Of a DNA stretch of 64,000 nucleotides, positions 50,415-62,199 are shown one piece after another. The position numbers and the translations under genes were made by a program. The notes under the pieces were generated by a model. The model was not told the origin of the DNA, did no database searches, and saw only the letters and a list, made by a program, of their open reading frames with translations. Where the stretch lies: positions 62,001 through 126,000 of the forward strand of contig CP141143.1 of NCBI GenBank assembly GCA_035235625.1, read 5' to 3'. The number at the start of each line of letters is the position of its first letter. The stretch's first letter is position 1. Source of the DNA: Saururus chinensis. Taxonomy: Eukaryota > Streptophyta > Magnoliopsida > Piperales > Saururaceae.

Positions 50415-50737
50415 TAATTCTAATTTGATTTCATCCTTTAGAAGGACGAAATCAGTACGTAAGCTGCATTTTCCAAGTATCGTGATTTCATCTAAAATCA
50501 ACTTAAGTTGATTTCGTCCTTTAAAAGGACAAAATCGTCTTCAATCTGTGGTGATTTTGTCGTTTAGAAGGTCGAAATCGCCTTAAGGTGATTTTGTCCT
50601 TCTAAAGGACGAAATCGGGTTAAGTAATATAAATCCTTAAACCGATTTCATCCTGCGTGGCAAAAAGTAACACCACTTTGGGAAAGTGGTTCGAATTGGA
50701 AAATAAGTTTTTTTAATTATTAATTAAATAAATTTCC
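50415..50737. repeat. MULE1 right TIR with palindromes
   Basis: Palindromes near 50430, 50510, 50550 and 50589 plus a half-copy near 50641, then AACACCACTTTGGGAAAGTG and the A/T-rich end. It is the inverse of 46296-46620. Confidence 0.85.
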
Positions 50738-51221
50738 ATTCATTTTAATTACGAAAATAATAAAATATAGAATTTATTAATAATATATTTTACATCCCAA
50801 TTACTCAATAAAACATCTATTAATCTCTACTTGAAAACTAAGACAACAAACCTACCTTAATCATCGGTTTACTGTCATCTACAACCGCCAGATCTCCATC
50901 GTCAACCAACTTTTTCCTCCCAATGTCCTCAAAATTTTCTAAGGCGGGGTTATAATTAGGGGAACACCCATATATATGGAGAGGGAATTAGGGCTTTATT
51001 GGGTAAGGAATAAACAAGTAGGATAGGGATTCCTAGATGGCTTAAACCCTCCTAAATTAAGTGGTTCATCTACCACTTAAATGGGCCTCCAATGGGCCCT
51101 GCAGATCTTTCTGCACAGCCCAAAAACTATTATGCATACCCCAATTTCTGCAAATCCCCCTAAAATCCAAAAAAATAGGAAAAATTCTTGAAAAATACCT
51201 AAAATTTCATGGACACTACAA

Positions 51222-53463
51222 AGTTACGCTACCTCTCCTACCCCTATGATCTTGACCCCAACCCCGACGGTGTTGTATTGGCTCTTCTTGCTCCACCTGC
51301 TCCTGCTCCTCCTACTCCCGCTTGTCATGGGGTAGGCATTTATCGGGTGCCTTCGTGACATGCTGCTCCTGCTCCACATAAGTAACATATGGCTTACCAC
51401 AAGTTGCCCACTGTCTTCTATGATATACTATCATATCTGGCTAGGGGTAGGCTAGATGTGGAGTAACTGGAGATAATGAACATGGAGGAGAGCCAGGTAC
51501 TATAAATGAAGATGGAATATGAGGGAATGGATCGTGCCTAGGTTGTGTTCGAGCTGCCTCATCAGTAGGATAATGTCCATGAACGTCTGTAATGACCGAC
51601 TAAAGTAGTGGCAAGCTACGAAGCATCCTCATGTTGCCTGATCATCGATTGACATGATGCTAATAAGACCTCACCGGAAGTATAGGTGTTAACTGCGTCC
51701 GTCAAATGCGCAAGTGTCCATCATACTAAACCAAACTATTAAAAAAATAAACTAAAAGTCATATAAATAGGAAATGAGAAATAAGAAAATATTATTATAT
51801 AATTAATTAAGATATACTTACCAAAGCTGCCTCAGACGCACCCCTAGGTTGATATGTCATCTCCTCTATATCATCACGCGATAAAATATATCTGCGCATA
51901 ATGGGCAAATACCACTGCATATGCGGGCTACAAACATCTCATGATGTTGTAGCCATCTCCCCTCAGAAAATAGTAGCTCTCCTATTATCTCATCGAGCGA
52001 TATATGTTGCATGATGTAGAGCCTAGTTGGTAATATGGCAACCTTGTCGAGTGATCCGATGGACAAAATCTATGGTACAAGGAGGGACCTCTTGCTCCAA
52101 GTTAAATTGGAGCATCACACCACCCGACATGTACAACTTGACAATCTCAAAACAATTAGCGACATTTGAGAGAGTCACACATCTCTTCCTTTGGTATAAA
52201 GAGGAGATAACTCAGCCAACACCTCAGGTGAGTATGACTACCAAATGACCTACATAATTTATAAGCATAATTATTTTTTAATGACCTTACATAGCTTATA
52301 ATCATTGTATAAAATATGATAATGAAATGAAATAACCTAATAAGGCCATTGGTGGTCTAACTCTCCTCTATACAAATAAAGGACTCGTGGATTTTTATTT
52401 TTTTTCCTTTGAACATTCCACCTTAAGGAGTCAAATTTAAAACATAAGTTCAACACATCCAAATAAAACTATGCTAAAAAAATAAGTGTAAAAAAATACC
52501 CTACTTAGCTCCTAATGTAGCACCCTCGACCACATGACCCATCTCAATAGTTGATCGGCCAACATGTAAATGCTCCCACGACAATAACTATATCACAAAA
52601 TATTATGAAGGTTATTAAAAAATGTGTAGTAATTATGCGTGCAAAAAATATTAACTTCAACAAATTCATTTACCTGAAGAAGGGTCAGACATCCTGCATT
52701 CCTTGAGGTCATGGCATAACAAGCTCTCCCTAACTCTCTGTATAATATGGTTCAGGGTGGCATTGCCCCATGCGTAGGTGCCTGCTATGTCGAAATTTGC
52801 AAGGAGGGAGAGATATGCAACATGAACATGGCTACTCATGTTTTTTGCAAATATGGTATCCCCAAGTAAATGTAACAAATATGCATGTGCATGCTGCTTG
52901 ATCACTATCTCGGTGGCATTTGCTGGGAGCACATGAAACTCACTTATAGTCATCTAAGGCTCACTGGGCTACCACACATCACTGAAGGAGGAGGTGCTCT
53001 ACCAAGGAGTCTGACTAATAAATCTAAATCTCCTCTTGTCGTGCCTGTCACCGCCTCTCCATCGATGTGAAGTCCTAGAAGAACTGCAACATCCATAAGA
53101 GTGATAGACATCTCCCCATTAGGTAAGTAAAATGTTTGTGTCTCCCTCCTCCATCGCTCGACAAGAGCTATTAGCAAAGTCCTATTGAGATGAACGTATT
53201 GTATATGAATGAAGTGTCCAAATCTTGCTTGCTCAATGTATGGTAGAACATGCTCATCTATGGGCCACTGTCGAAGGCATAAAAAATGTTCGGTGCACTC
53301 AATGCACCTAGGGTCCTACAATAAGTTTAAATATTATAACCCCATGTAACATATAGTCTAAAAAACTAAATATAATTCATGAAAAAATAGAAGCCGACCT
53401 ATGTGACTCCTGCTGGACAAGTATTATCTCATCAATGGGGCCAGACCCATAAAAAGGCTCCAT
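51222..53463 (-). pseudogene. Plant mobile domain (PMD/MAIN-like) gene of MULE2, decayed
   Basis: It probably starts at 53463 (MEPFYGSGPIDE). Conserved PMD blocks follow: LLIALVERWRRETQTFYLP, GEMSITLMDVAVLLGL and IDGEAVTG (53190-53030), then YAWGNATLNHI (about 52780), SWEHLHVGR (about 52575), VLYLYRGELD (about 52380), and an LYMSGGVMLQFNLEQEVPP region (about 52140-52085). These are parts of the fold shared by MAIN, MAIL1 and the long form of PP7. Introns separate the later blocks. A frameshift near 52955 and several Trp-to-stop changes (about 52020-51960) break it. The last part is an Arg/Gly-rich tail (51270-51225), cut by the LTR at 51221; a related tail ends MULE1's transposase. Confidence 0.82.
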
Positions 53464-53649
53464 ATGATCTGCGGAAAATTAAGAATATGAGGAACATATA
53501 GTCTTATCTAAAATAGAGAGTAAACAAAAAGTCACAGTCTAATTGTATGTTTACCAATGAACAAGAGGGTATCTTCATCTTTTACTATTATGCACAGATT
53601 GTTTGCACCTCCCACATTTATACCCTACTCGACCATCTCTCTACATGGT

Positions 53650-56385
53650 CACATAGTCTATTGTATTTCTAATGCGGACAGATCATGGGTGACTGGGTTG
53701 TCTTGTTGCTTTTGGAGGTAATAACACACAAGGCATATCTCTTTCCCAAAACTCCCAACCACGAGTAGAATTGCGTGGAGTACACATTTCTATAAGCGAT
53801 TGATGTGTAACATAGTCCTGCTTGTATAGGCTCCCGCCGCTTTCCCCACACGACCAGAAGGTGCAAGCAAGGGAACGAATAGACTTCTAGGAAATTGCAT
53901 GTACAAGTATGATGAACTGCATTCACCACAACCCTCTTGCCATACATGGACATTACATCACACTCGTTGCGGTTGTTCCTGTTAACTATATACTCCCCAT
54001 TTTACTTGTTTGTTCTCTAATTATCCCTTCAACTCTGGGGGTCTATGGGGTGGCCATGGCATCCAAAGCACAAGATCATTTCACAAACAATTTTTCTACC
54101 CAATAAAAAATAGCTGACACTAAAGCCTGCATGGGTAATCCTTGTGCCCCCTTCAACACACTATTTAAACTTTCTGCCATATTTGTAGTCGTCATGCCAA
54201 ATCTTCTAAACTCATCATGAGCAAGAGACCACTCTTCAGGATACAATCCTTCTCCTAAGAGGAGTTGTTTTGCCATGGGACTTTCCTAACCAATCAAGTC
54301 CATTTTAACATTAAACTATTTTACTGTCAATACATAAGCCGCTTCCCCAATCAAGTCCATTAGTGTATATTTTTTAACTCCTTAAAATTTACCTTTATGT
54401 GAGGGATAAAATAATGATGGTAGAAGAATGGTGGGGGAAGAATCTCAGGCATGACCTTCTGAAACCCCTTATGTCGATCTAAAATGATTGCGACATTCAT
54501 CATATCCATGAGTACATTCACCCTCAATTGACTTAAGAAGCATTTTCAATTATCATAATCTTCCTTTGCTACTATCAAAAATGCTAGAGGAAATAGACCA
54601 TTATTCCCGTTTGTAGCTATTGCAGCCATAAGAGCTATTGGAAACCTACTGTACAAGTGAGTGACATCGACACCAATCACCGGGATGTAATGCCAAAACC
54701 CCACTATAGACAGCCCAAATGCCCAAAACATCCACTTAAATCTTTGATATAGGCCACCATCTACACCAATTACTTCATCAGACTCCAACTTGTAGTAGGT
54801 ACCAGGATTCACATCTTGTATTGCCTTGAGGTACAATGACAACAATTTGTATGATTCAACCCAATCCTCATAAATGGCTTTTATGGCCATATTCCTTGCC
54901 GCCCATGCTTTCTTATAAGAAATGTCAATGGGAAATGTCTCATTCATTCTTTGAATAATATCACCTAGTGTGAGTGTTAATTCAGCTTGGATAGTGAGCA
55001 TTATGACCTTGGAAACAAATGATGCACTACACTGCCTATGATCAATGCTAAGCTGGGCATTCCTACAAGTGTGGTCACCTCCATATGTCTTCAATTTAAA
55101 GTACCCTATACCCTTCTTCATTGATCCATGAATTCTCCAAGGGCAAGTACTATCAATGAACTTCATTGCATACTTTGACATATTTGTGCATAGCACCTTT
55201 TATTGGATAAGATTCTTAATTGAAAATTCCCTCAAGGCTATGACAAATGCCTCTTTATCCTCAAAGATGCGCCTTACATATAACTCTTCTTCATTATGTT
55301 GCTTCATGTTCATGGCACAATTAACTGTTGCATCTATCTCCTCATTTGTGATATATGCTTAGATTGGCTTTTCCTCGTCATATTATGGTGGATCTTCATC
55401 ATCCACATTCATGTCATTTGCGGCAATTGCATTGTCTACTACATCATCCCCCTCGCTGTCAACCATATGTTCAATGCTTTCCTCACCTTTGACACCTTCT
55501 TCATTCATGTCATACTCTTCTTCACTTGCTTCGTCAATGTTATCTTCACCTTCATTTGCCTCATTTACATCAACATCATCATCATGGACATAGGCGCCCC
55601 TACACATAAATATCACACATGTATTCAATTTCATATTACTTAAACACTTCTTTAAAACTTAAAAATGTTAGATTCGTTTATAAATATGTATGTCACCTTG
55701 GATTGGATGGTCCAATATCAGTATGTCCAACACCTATGTGGGGGTAATTAATGCCCATTGAGCTTTGAGTTCCAAACCATGCACCGCCTTGAGACATTTG
55801 AAGGTAAATGTCTCATGTGCATGCAATGTGTACCTTCCACATTACACACAAAATTCATAATTCAATACCCTACTTTTCATCAACAATTATAAGATTCACA
55901 CATGATTCACATCTTAATAAACCTTACCTCCAATTAGGTCCACTTTCATCGTCAATAGGTGCAGACGACCTATGGTGTTCATTTTCATCTTCATCATCCA
56001 CTAGCATTTGCATATGCCTTCCACTGCTTACATTTCTTTCAGAGCTCCTGTGAGAGCTCTTGTGTGAGCTCCTTTGTGAACTCGTACTATGTTCTTCACT
56101 AGGCACTCAAGCATCTTTTTCGAGAAATAACTCAAATATAAATATGTGAGATGAATGGTGAAACATTTGTCTTAGTGATGCCTCGTCATCTACACATAAT
56201 AGTCATGATCTCGATCCAAATATTGGAAGGTTACATTGTATAATAATTTTTCATCTCCTTCGTTCCCACCCAACTCTACTAGCTACTTGCATCTCAAGTT
56301 CATCATAAGTAGATGGTTTCTTAATGAATAATCCATCTATGTGTCCTTCATGGTGAAACATAAAACTAACCATTTCTTCTGGCAT
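53650..56385 (-). pseudogene. MuDR-type MULE transposase, decayed (MULE2)
   Basis: It starts MPEEMVSFMF at 56385. A Ser/Arg/His-rich N-terminal part (56100-55930) ends at a GT donor, and coding resumes near 55605 with an acidic stretch. The longest intact piece (55196-54546, 216 codons) carries the DNA-binding-type domain (WRIHGS) and the first catalytic Asp (PVIGVDVTHL, about 54680-54650). DRHKG near 54478 marks the second acidic position. MTTTNMAESLNSVL (about 54200) and a SWIM zinc finger (CTC near 53904, CLH near 53865) follow. Stops and frameshifts occur near 56255, 55385, 55205, 54540, 54400-54280 and 54070. The PMD gene begins about 190 bp downstream on the same strand. Confidence 0.88.
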
Positions 56386-57105
56386 CGCTATTCACTTAAT
56401 TCATAACCAATAAATTACATAAAAATGCATTAATCAATTACTTCAAAATAACTACTTTACTTAATGAAACATGAGATCATTCTATTACTTGAGCTTAATC
56501 AAGAAATTTCACTTAAACAACAAAAATCATATCACAATTCTATAAAACTATAGCACAATTATACTCCCTTAACATTGGAATTCATAGCGCTAATATATGA
56601 TTTGAGTGCAAAATTAAAACAACCTATCAAATCAGCTAGCCAATAAAATGTAATGAATCTAGCAATGAAATCAAGCATCATAACTACTTTCTTCAAACAA
56701 AAACTACAAATATTTCAAAAATCTAGCAGTTCTTAAGACCCACTTCATCAAAAGTATGGAATGTTTTCGAAAATCAATTGCATGTTTGTAACTCGAACAC
56801 AAATGCTATCAAAATCAACTTTTTAACATAGAAACTAGCAACATAATTTAAAAAACAATTTGTCAAGACAATAGAAGACTAGATTACAAAAACTAGGAAC
56901 TAACAGTAGAATTTTGAAGGCTAATGTAGGAAATTTACCCAGAAAGTGCGGTGTATTTGTACGAAATAGCGGCAGATCTGGGCGAATTTGGTCAAAATTA
57001 CGGTTTGGCCAAAATTAAGGTGGTTGACAAAGGTCGAAGCTCTTGACAGTGGAGGTCGGTGGGTGGAGGATCTAGTCGAAGCTCTGGACGGTGGAGCGCG
57101 GCGCG

Positions 57106-57337
57106 ACCAAAGAATGATATTTTCATATGGATGATAGACTTGTACTTAGATGGATATGTTGTTCTTTATGGATTTTTGATATGTGTAATGATATCATATG
57201 ATTTGATATTCCTATTTGTGAACCCTAGTTATCATGACCTAGATATTTAATCGAATGGTTTGTTTTGTACTAAAAAAAATTTCGTGACTTACCATTCATG
57301 CTATTTAAAAAGGTTTTTAAAAATTTAGGTCATGACA
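57106..57337 (+). mobile_element. 3' end fragment of a family 4-like LTR, forward
   Basis: It ends TTTAGGTCATGACA at 57337. It matches the inverse of the starts of both family 4 copies, e.g. ATCATGACCTAGATATTTAAT near 57231 against ATTTAAAT...AAATATCTAGGTCATGAT near 20310. It abuts and cuts MULE2's 5' end. Confidence 0.65.
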
Positions 57338-58001
57338 GTTATATCGATCAATCAATCCCTTATCAGTAAGTTGAGTAGGTTGAATGATCGATCTCCATGT
57401 TCGAGCAATCGATAGCCCCATTACAATTGGTAAAGTCATTTGGCCCTAATTGGGAAATTAATGAATAATTGATCTTTTCTTCTTCCCTCTTCTCTATGCC
57501 GCCCCTTCCTCCCTTTGACCTCTTCCAACCATTCCCTCATCAGGTTTGGCCCAAATACCTCTCCATCCTTCATCCTAATATCCCTCCATCCCGTCTCCTT
57601 CCTCCAATCCCAATTTCATCCTACCTCCCTATATTTCTCCTATTTCAAGCTATATATCACTCTCATCCAATAAAAGCTCTTGACATGATGGCTAGTGTCA
57701 TAGGGACGAAGCTCAACTAGCCAACCAACTAACCTTCATTGCATTTTTTGGTAGCCAGCTGCAAGGCTAGGCATAATACCAACAACTTGACATTTAAGCT
57801 CAACCAGCCCTCCCCCCATATAGCATAAGAGATTTATTACATATTGTTAAAGTGATATCTAAAGTGGTTGTACAGGTATGTTTGTTAAACAACCCCAAAT
57901 GCTCCGGAAGACTCTCTAATGCAATCTAGGTGGAAGAAACATGTTAGAAGTTCAAATAACAAAGCATGTCTACCAAGTATTCCAATATGGCCAACTATGT
58001 G
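57338..58001. other. Unassigned sequence left of family 1 solo LTR copy B
   Basis: A C/T-rich part (57475-57640) gives a long but featureless open frame. No gene or repeat was recognised. The last 5 bp (ATGTG) are the TSD of the following LTR. Confidence 0.4.
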
Positions 58002-58423
58002 TGTAAGGACCCTCATCTTTAAACCGGTTTTGGTTTTCTTTAATTATTGATTATCGTGAGATTTACGTGTTTTCTGATCTTATTCGATGATTTTGTAAAT
58101 AAATAGAGTTTGTGATGGTTTTAACCAAAATTAACTTCAATATTAGTGGTTTTAAGTGATTTTAAACCAAATGTGAATTTTTGAGATTTTTTGGAATTTT
58201 CACTATTTTCCCAAAAATTAGGGTTTTGGCGGGACCCCTGTGGGCCCCACGGTCGAAAATTTTATTTTTGTGTCAAATGAACCTAGACATATACTTAAGG
58301 TCACACAAAAATTTTCAGAATTTTATTAGGCTTAATTCGTGCTTAAATTTGCAAAATAACCACTTTTAGCCTACTTTTCATATGTACACCCCAAAACTTA
58401 CCTATGCCTACCCCAACCCTTAC

Positions 58424-58431
58424 TATAAAAG
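58424..58431 (+). promoter_or_regulatory. TATA box of family 1 LTR copy B
   Basis: TATAAAAG at the same relative place as in copy A (22245), about 420 bp from the LTR start. Confidence 0.6.
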
Positions 58432-60012
58432 GGCAAACCAGAGCCATTTCCATTTTTGGGAATAGGCTAAGGAAGGAGGTCTGGCCTAATCCCCACTTAG
58501 GCCCGAATTAGAAGCCGATTAAGGTAAGCTTGCTCTAATTAAGCACTAATCCATGGCTTTTCTCTTAATTTCTTCTAAATCTACCATTTTCCCCTTGATT
58601 CAATTCGTTTTTGACCATCAAAAGCTACTGATTTGCGTTTTACTACAAACCCTAACATTCAAAATTCGATTTTTACTACCAACAAGCCCTAGATCTAAGA
58701 TTTAATTAGGGATTTCTTAAGTAAATCGATTTCCATTGGTGTTTAATTCAAACTCATTGTGTTTTCAAGGATTTCAAGAAGGGTGACTCTTCAATCCGAG
58801 CTTAATCAAGTGCTGAGGTAATGGGTCTTGAAATCTCTGTTTATCCATGGTAAAACTCTTCATTTTTGGCTTATTTCGAAATGGTTTTCTTGATTTAGTG
58901 TGTTAATGGTAAGATTAGAAAATGGAATTATTTAATCCCGATTTCTTAGGGTTTTGCATTATTATGGTTTGGTTTGATATTCTGGAAGTCAAGGAGGACT
59001 TTTGATGATGATTAGGGTGCTAGATGTGGATTTGAAGTGTTATCTATGGTGTTTCGGTTTGATTTTGCGAAAGGAAGAAGATGATTGTTACTCATGTTAG
59101 CGAGCGATCGGCCTTGCAGGGCGATCGATCGGCTGAACTGAAAATTTCAAAATTTTGCGTGTAACCGATCGAACGGCCTGAAGGGCGATCGATCGGCTAC
59201 GAAAAATTGCATGTTGTGTGTATGATGCCTATTTTGATGATTCCACTTTAGCTTGCCAATTTTATATGAATGTGGAGTATTTTAAGCTATATTAGGCTAC
59301 TGGAAATGCATGCTATTGAGTTTATAGAGTTGAGACATATGCTTAGAGATGGTGGGATGACTTATGTTTTGTGGCATGATCTTGGAATCGTTATCTTGAA
59401 ATTATGAACGGTTGGTTCCCTTTTTATAAGCATATATTTTCAGTAGGACTACAATCATTGTTGGACTGATTTGTCATGATAAATTGTGATTAATGGTGTG
59501 TGAATGTTGGTGAATGTCATGACTCAATGATGAAATGAGTGATGTTATAGGTGTTTAGCCTTTGTGGTTGAGTTTTGAATTTAACTATGATTTCAACGAT
59601 TCTTCTACTATGATTTCCGCTGGAATTCATGTTTAGGTAGAAATTCACATGTGTAGTGTGGTGGTGAGTTGATTTTCAAGCATGTTAATATGCATCATGT
59701 GAAAGGCTTCTACTAGTTACACACACACACACACATGTGGGGGTTAAATGATGATGTTGAAGCTTAATATCGTGATTATGAATGATGCATTAGGGGCTGG
59801 TGAGAGCACTTATCATGATTAGGGTTCATGTATGCTTTGCCCACGCATGTACCATGTTGCACGCATCATGAAAATGGATTTCCAATTGAGGCTTCATCGT
59901 GATTAATCGAATTTGACCGATTGGATGCAATGTGATGGAATTGCGTGCCGGGTTTATCGGTCGTGGATTAATCGCAAGTTGATTGGTCCGAAAGGACATA
60001 TTTTGATTTGAA

Positions 60013-60399
60013 GTTCCTGTGTGGAACGATTTGAAGTTCGTGTGGAACGATTTGGAGTTCCTGTGTGGAACGAGTGCACTCCCCGGGTTGAGTCTTGTTT
60101 AATGGAATGATGTGGGGACGAGTTGTGTACTTGTCTTGCGGATATGTGAGAATATCATTATGTGTGTCATCTGGACCACGAGAATCCGGTGTGGTATGCC
60201 GTGTGCACCCCGCTACCACGTATTCTAGGGTTCTACGTGTGAGAACTCGGGCTCTTCCCTCCGCAGGAGATGTCCCTGGGCGAACACCCCTGCTCTAGAT
60301 TCTCTGTGTGAGAATGGGACATCCTTGGTCAGGATCGTCCAGGGCGAGCAGTATTAGGGATTGACAACCCCGATCTTTCTTGAATTCTTGTGTAGAATT
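60013..60399 (+). other. TGTGT-loop hairpin cluster, copy B
   Basis: Stem-loops at 60013 (GTTCC/GGAAC), 60036 (GTTC/GAAC with a GTGTG loop), 60057 (GTTCC/GGAAC), 60230 (GTTCT/AGAAC, changed loop), 60299 (ATTCTC/GAGAAT) and 60383 (AATTCT/AGAATT). One hairpin more than copy A. The enclosing GATGTCCC/GGGACATC pair is kept. Confidence 0.75.
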
Positions 60400-60495
60400 T
60401 TGTACCATGACACGCCTTCGTGGCCTTGTCTATGCTCCCGTACGTGTGACGTCAATGTGTGATTACTCCTTGATGGAGGTTGATTGTGATAACAT

Positions 60496-60822
60496 TATGC
60501 ATGTGGGAATATGTATGTTAGAGATACATCCATGCATGTTGATATTGATGTTATGCATGTGGAATATGTATGTTAGAGATACATCCATGCATGTTGATGT
60601 TGATGTTATGCATGTGGGAATATGTATGTTAGAGATACATCCATGCATGTTGATATTGATGTTATGCATGTGGAATATGTATGTTAGAGATACATCCATG
60701 CATGCTGATTTTGATGTTATGCATGTGGAATATGTATGTTAGAGATACGTCCATGCGGGATTGGTTATGATGTGAATGCATGTGGGAATACGTATGCTAG
60801 AGATACATCCATGCAGGTTGAA
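60496..60822 (+). repeat. ~55-bp tandem repeat in family 1 LTR, 6 units
   Basis: Alternating GTGGGAATATG and GTGGAATATG versions of the unit found at 24293-24560. The 120-codon open frame across it comes from the repeat. Confidence 0.9.
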
Positions 60823-61460
60823 TTATGCATTTTTATGCAGTGTTAAGTGATATGAATGTGTGATTAGAAAGTGATGCACCATGTAAATCTTTGATCTGAA
60901 ACGATCTCATTTCTAAGCTATCGTATTTTCTACGTTGACAGTGATATTAAAACCATTGCTGAGTGTTAAAACTCACCCCTCTTTTGTGTTTTGATTTGGG
61001 GCTGCGTGGTGCGACACGCAGACGGACAGGATTGCCTTTTTGAGGAAAGGTCAGAGGTAGCTTGGGTGTGATGATGGAGATCGTTGCGTGACTTATCATC
61101 GTTTCTTTCATGCTTTATGTTCGAACCTTTGTGTAGGGTTCTTGTTGTGGATTTATGTCACATGTTACAGTTATGTTTGCTTATGACTTATTTTGAGTCG
61201 GTGTGGGCTTTACTTAAAACTAAGCTTGTGGGTTTGAGATTGTTGTTTACTTTGTGTTAAGCAACACATTTTTCTTCCCCTTTTATTTACTCTTGCTCAA
61301 AGGATTGTGCGCACTCCGTGTTGCTGTTAATCGCCCGTGGTTAGGGATTAAGTCTTCCGCTAGAATCGTTTCTCAATTTCACTTCGTCGCCCCCGCGCGC
61401 TTGACCGGCCCTTGGACCGGGTTCGGCTCGGGTCGGGCATCGCCGGGGCGTGACAATGTG

Positions 61461-62199
61461 TGCGCAACATTGTGTGCAATTCCCACAACATATGCACCCC
61501 AAGTGTCTAACACACCAACACATGTGCGCCTCAGCATATGTCACAAGCACTATGTTTTCTACATAGTGACATGACGAGGAGGAGGTGTGGAGAAAGAGGT
61601 GAGCCGGGTTGGAGGCAGAAGAAGGGGATGTGGTGGGGTAGAAGAGGAAGAGGGTGAGGAGGGAGAGGGAGAGGGAGAGAAAGGTCCAAAATGAGGCAAG
61701 CCTAGGAAGCAAGGAGTAGTGCCACCAACGAAGGCCGTAGAGCCTGGTGTCAGTCTTGAACTTGCCAAGGGTGGAGGAGATGTGGTCCATATGGGTAATG
61801 AGCCTTAGTTGCACCATTAATAGAGATCAACTCAAAAGCCCCTATTATGACCCTACCTTTACTAGTGCTTTTAATGGAGGAAAGGCATAACCTTTAGGAC
61901 TTCTAAAGATAGACTTCTCCACTCTTTGTTGTTCATAAAGACTACTTCAATAGTGAAGGAGAACAAGTCATTGAACATACGGAAACTCATAAAGGAAAGT
62001 TAGGGGTTGTTTGGGTGTTGGATTTTTTAGAAACAAAGTGGAATTTTTTGGAATTAATTCAAAAAATTCACCGCCAAATATGAATTATAGTTGGTAATTA
62101 AAATTTCTAGAATAAATTCGATTGCCACGTCAATTTTAAAGCTTTAAACTAATATAACTCTCTCTCTCTCTCTCACTCAGATATGCACGTTCTTAGTAC
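61461..62199. other. Unassigned sequence with A/G-rich tract and (CT)n
   Basis: An A/G-rich tract at 61570-61690 opens frames on the minus strand that lack recognisable domains. A short (CT)n run lies at 62157-62174. A GGGGTTGTTTGGGTG segment near 62005 resembles a hAT-type element end, but no partner was found. Confidence 0.4.

Larger units (their letters stand above)
46296..50737 (+). mobile_element. MULE1: complete MULE with TIRs and TSD
   Basis: The left terminus GAAAAAATATTTAATTAATA and the inverted right terminus GGAAATTTATTTAATTAATA differ at three of the first 20 positions. The flanks are ATTTATTTTAA (46285-46295) and ATTCATTTTAA (50738-50748), an 11-bp TSD with one mismatch. TIRs of about 330 bp contain palindromes. 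Inside is one decayed transposase gene and no PMD. It inserted in a family 4 LTR, whose unbroken version is near 35450-35500. Confidence 0.9.
37767..51221 (-). mobile_element. Family 4 LTR copy 2, inverted, inserted in the PMD gene and itself heavily interrupted
   Basis: It runs TGTCATGACCC...GGACACTACA, flanked by AAGTC (37762-37766) and AAGTT (51222-51226), a TSD with one C/T difference. Its own pieces are 37767-37930, 42751-43494, 44916-46295 and 50738-51221, together about 2.8 kb. They align in order with copy 1 (20206-36061). The breaks hold family 3/2 LTR pieces, a TG...TA solo LTR and MULE1. No tract of internal retroelement sequence is present, so it is probably a solo LTR. Confidence 0.8.
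37200..57105 (-). mobile_element. MULE2: MULE carrying transposase and PMD gene, split by an LTR
   Basis: Read on the minus strand: transposase (56385-53650), PMD gene (53463-51222), then, after a 13.46-kb LTR insertion (37767-51221), the 3' flank (37761-37500) and an end made of palindromes (37495-37226). The joined flank matches what follows the transposase of MULE1 (50205-50290: TTTGTTATATG, a diverged GTTTC...AAAC stretch, then ATGTAAT), which supports the joining. Without the insertion it is about 6.4 kb. The 5' end is not visible; it is lost near 57105, where an LTR end begins. The outermost left end is also missing. Both genes are broken. Confidence 0.75.
58002..61455 (+). mobile_element. 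Family 1 solo LTR (3454 bp), copy B
   Basis: It runs TGTAAGGACC...GGGCGTGACA with perfect TSDs ATGTG (57997-58001 and 61456-61460). It matches copy A (21823-25195) end to end apart from small indels, and has one more 55-bp unit. Because the two TSDs differ, these are separate insertions, not the two LTRs of one element. Confidence 0.93.

Noticed and set aside
60380-60742. 120-codon open frame
   Set aside because: Spans the 55-bp tandem repeat of an LTR and is periodic; the sister LTR does not keep it.
61341-61817. 158-codon minus-strand open frame
   Set aside because: It crosses the solo LTR end and TSD at 61455-61460, so it is a chance frame over an insertion border.
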